From UBA8522 sp049287565 (GTDB taxonomy: Bacteria > Acidobacteriota > Aminicenantia > Aminicenantales > UBA8522), in the NCBI GenBank assembly GCA_049287565.1, contig JBAQGA010000262.1, forward strand, positions 1 to 14,421: 14,421 bases of DNA, given 5' to 3'. A program made the translations under genes and the position numbers. The first letter of the stretch is position 1. Every line of letters starts with the position of its first letter. Of this stretch, positions 14,351 to 14,421 are shown piece by piece. A model generated the notes under the pieces. That model worked only from the letters and a program-made list of their open reading frames with translations. It was not told the origin of the DNA and did no database searches.

Positions 14351-14379
14351 AGGATAATGGACCGTCCATGGCAAGTCAA
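14351..14379 (-). promoter_or_regulatory. Candidate promoter of the SDR gene (TTGACT-17-TATCCT)
   Basis: On the minus strand TTGACT (14379-14374) and TATCCT (14356-14351) are 17 nt apart, and 32 nt separate the -10 box from the ATG. The spacer holds the palindrome ATGGAC-C-GTCCAT. Confidence 0.55.
14357..14369. promoter_or_regulatory. 13-bp palindrome ATGGAC-C-GTCCAT, candidate operator
   Basis: A perfect 6-bp inverted repeat with a one-base centre fills most of the -35/-10 spacer of the SDR promoter, starting directly at the -10 box. A bound dimer would occlude the promoter. No regulator gene is visible in the window. Confidence 0.4.
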
Positions 14380-14421
14380 ATCTACAGGTCGAATGCGCAG
14401 TTCTGTTCCCAAGCTAGTGGG

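Overview
This window looks like a chromosomal segment of a moderately GC-rich bacterium, with tightly packed genes on both strands. Gene content suggests an Acidobacteriota- or Aminicenantes-type organism. The pointers are a zinc-ribbon Ser/Thr kinase, a secreted 'DGxIxEW' domain protein, a DUF362 protein next to a serine-palmitoyltransferase-like enzyme, a secreted sialate O-acetylesterase and a YdfG-like SDR. That placement is inference: the window holds no rRNA or other phylogenetic marker. I see no tRNA, rRNA, CRISPR array, transposase, phage gene or integration site.

Layout: (1) 1-167 is a gene-free edge with a GC-rich hairpin that could terminate transcription in both directions. (2) 168-2501, minus strand: a HAD phosphatase downstream of a histidine ammonia-lyase-family enzyme with an Ala-Cys-Gly MIO triad, separated by a dispersed-type repeat. 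(3) 2676-5086, plus strand: an ABC-2 type exporter (ATPase plus a 562-residue permease, translationally coupled by an ATGA overlap). (4) 5163-6542, plus strand: two small secreted beta-rich proteins. (5) 6543-6901 holds no convincing gene apart from a good promoter at its end. (6) 6902-9292, plus strand: a DUF362 protein and a serine-palmitoyltransferase-like PLP enzyme, probably one transcript. (7) 9370-14318, minus strand: in transcription order an SDR, AcpS, a membrane-anchored Ser/Thr kinase and a secreted sialate O-acetylesterase.

Sigma-70-like promoters can be read directly in front of many genes (TTGACA-16-TATAAT for acpS; TTGAAA-17-TAAAAT, TTGCCA-17-TACAAT and TTGACT-17-TATCCT elsewhere). 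Their -10 boxes mostly lie 29-34 nt before the start codon. This regular spacing helps fix several start codons, including TTG starts. Five of twelve genes start with TTG or GTG. Two promoters (ammonia-lyase, SDR) carry a short perfect palindrome in the -35/-10 spacer, and a third has a 23-bp near-perfect palindrome just upstream of its -35 box; these are candidate operators.

The window is not one obvious pathway. Lipid themes recur (SPT-like enzyme, AcpS, SDR, exporter), but the known ceramide-pathway partners are absent. The points most worth a second look are the ammonia-lyase with a Cys MIO precursor and mixed substrate-pocket motifs, the DUF362/SPT-like gene pair, and the palindromes embedded in promoters.
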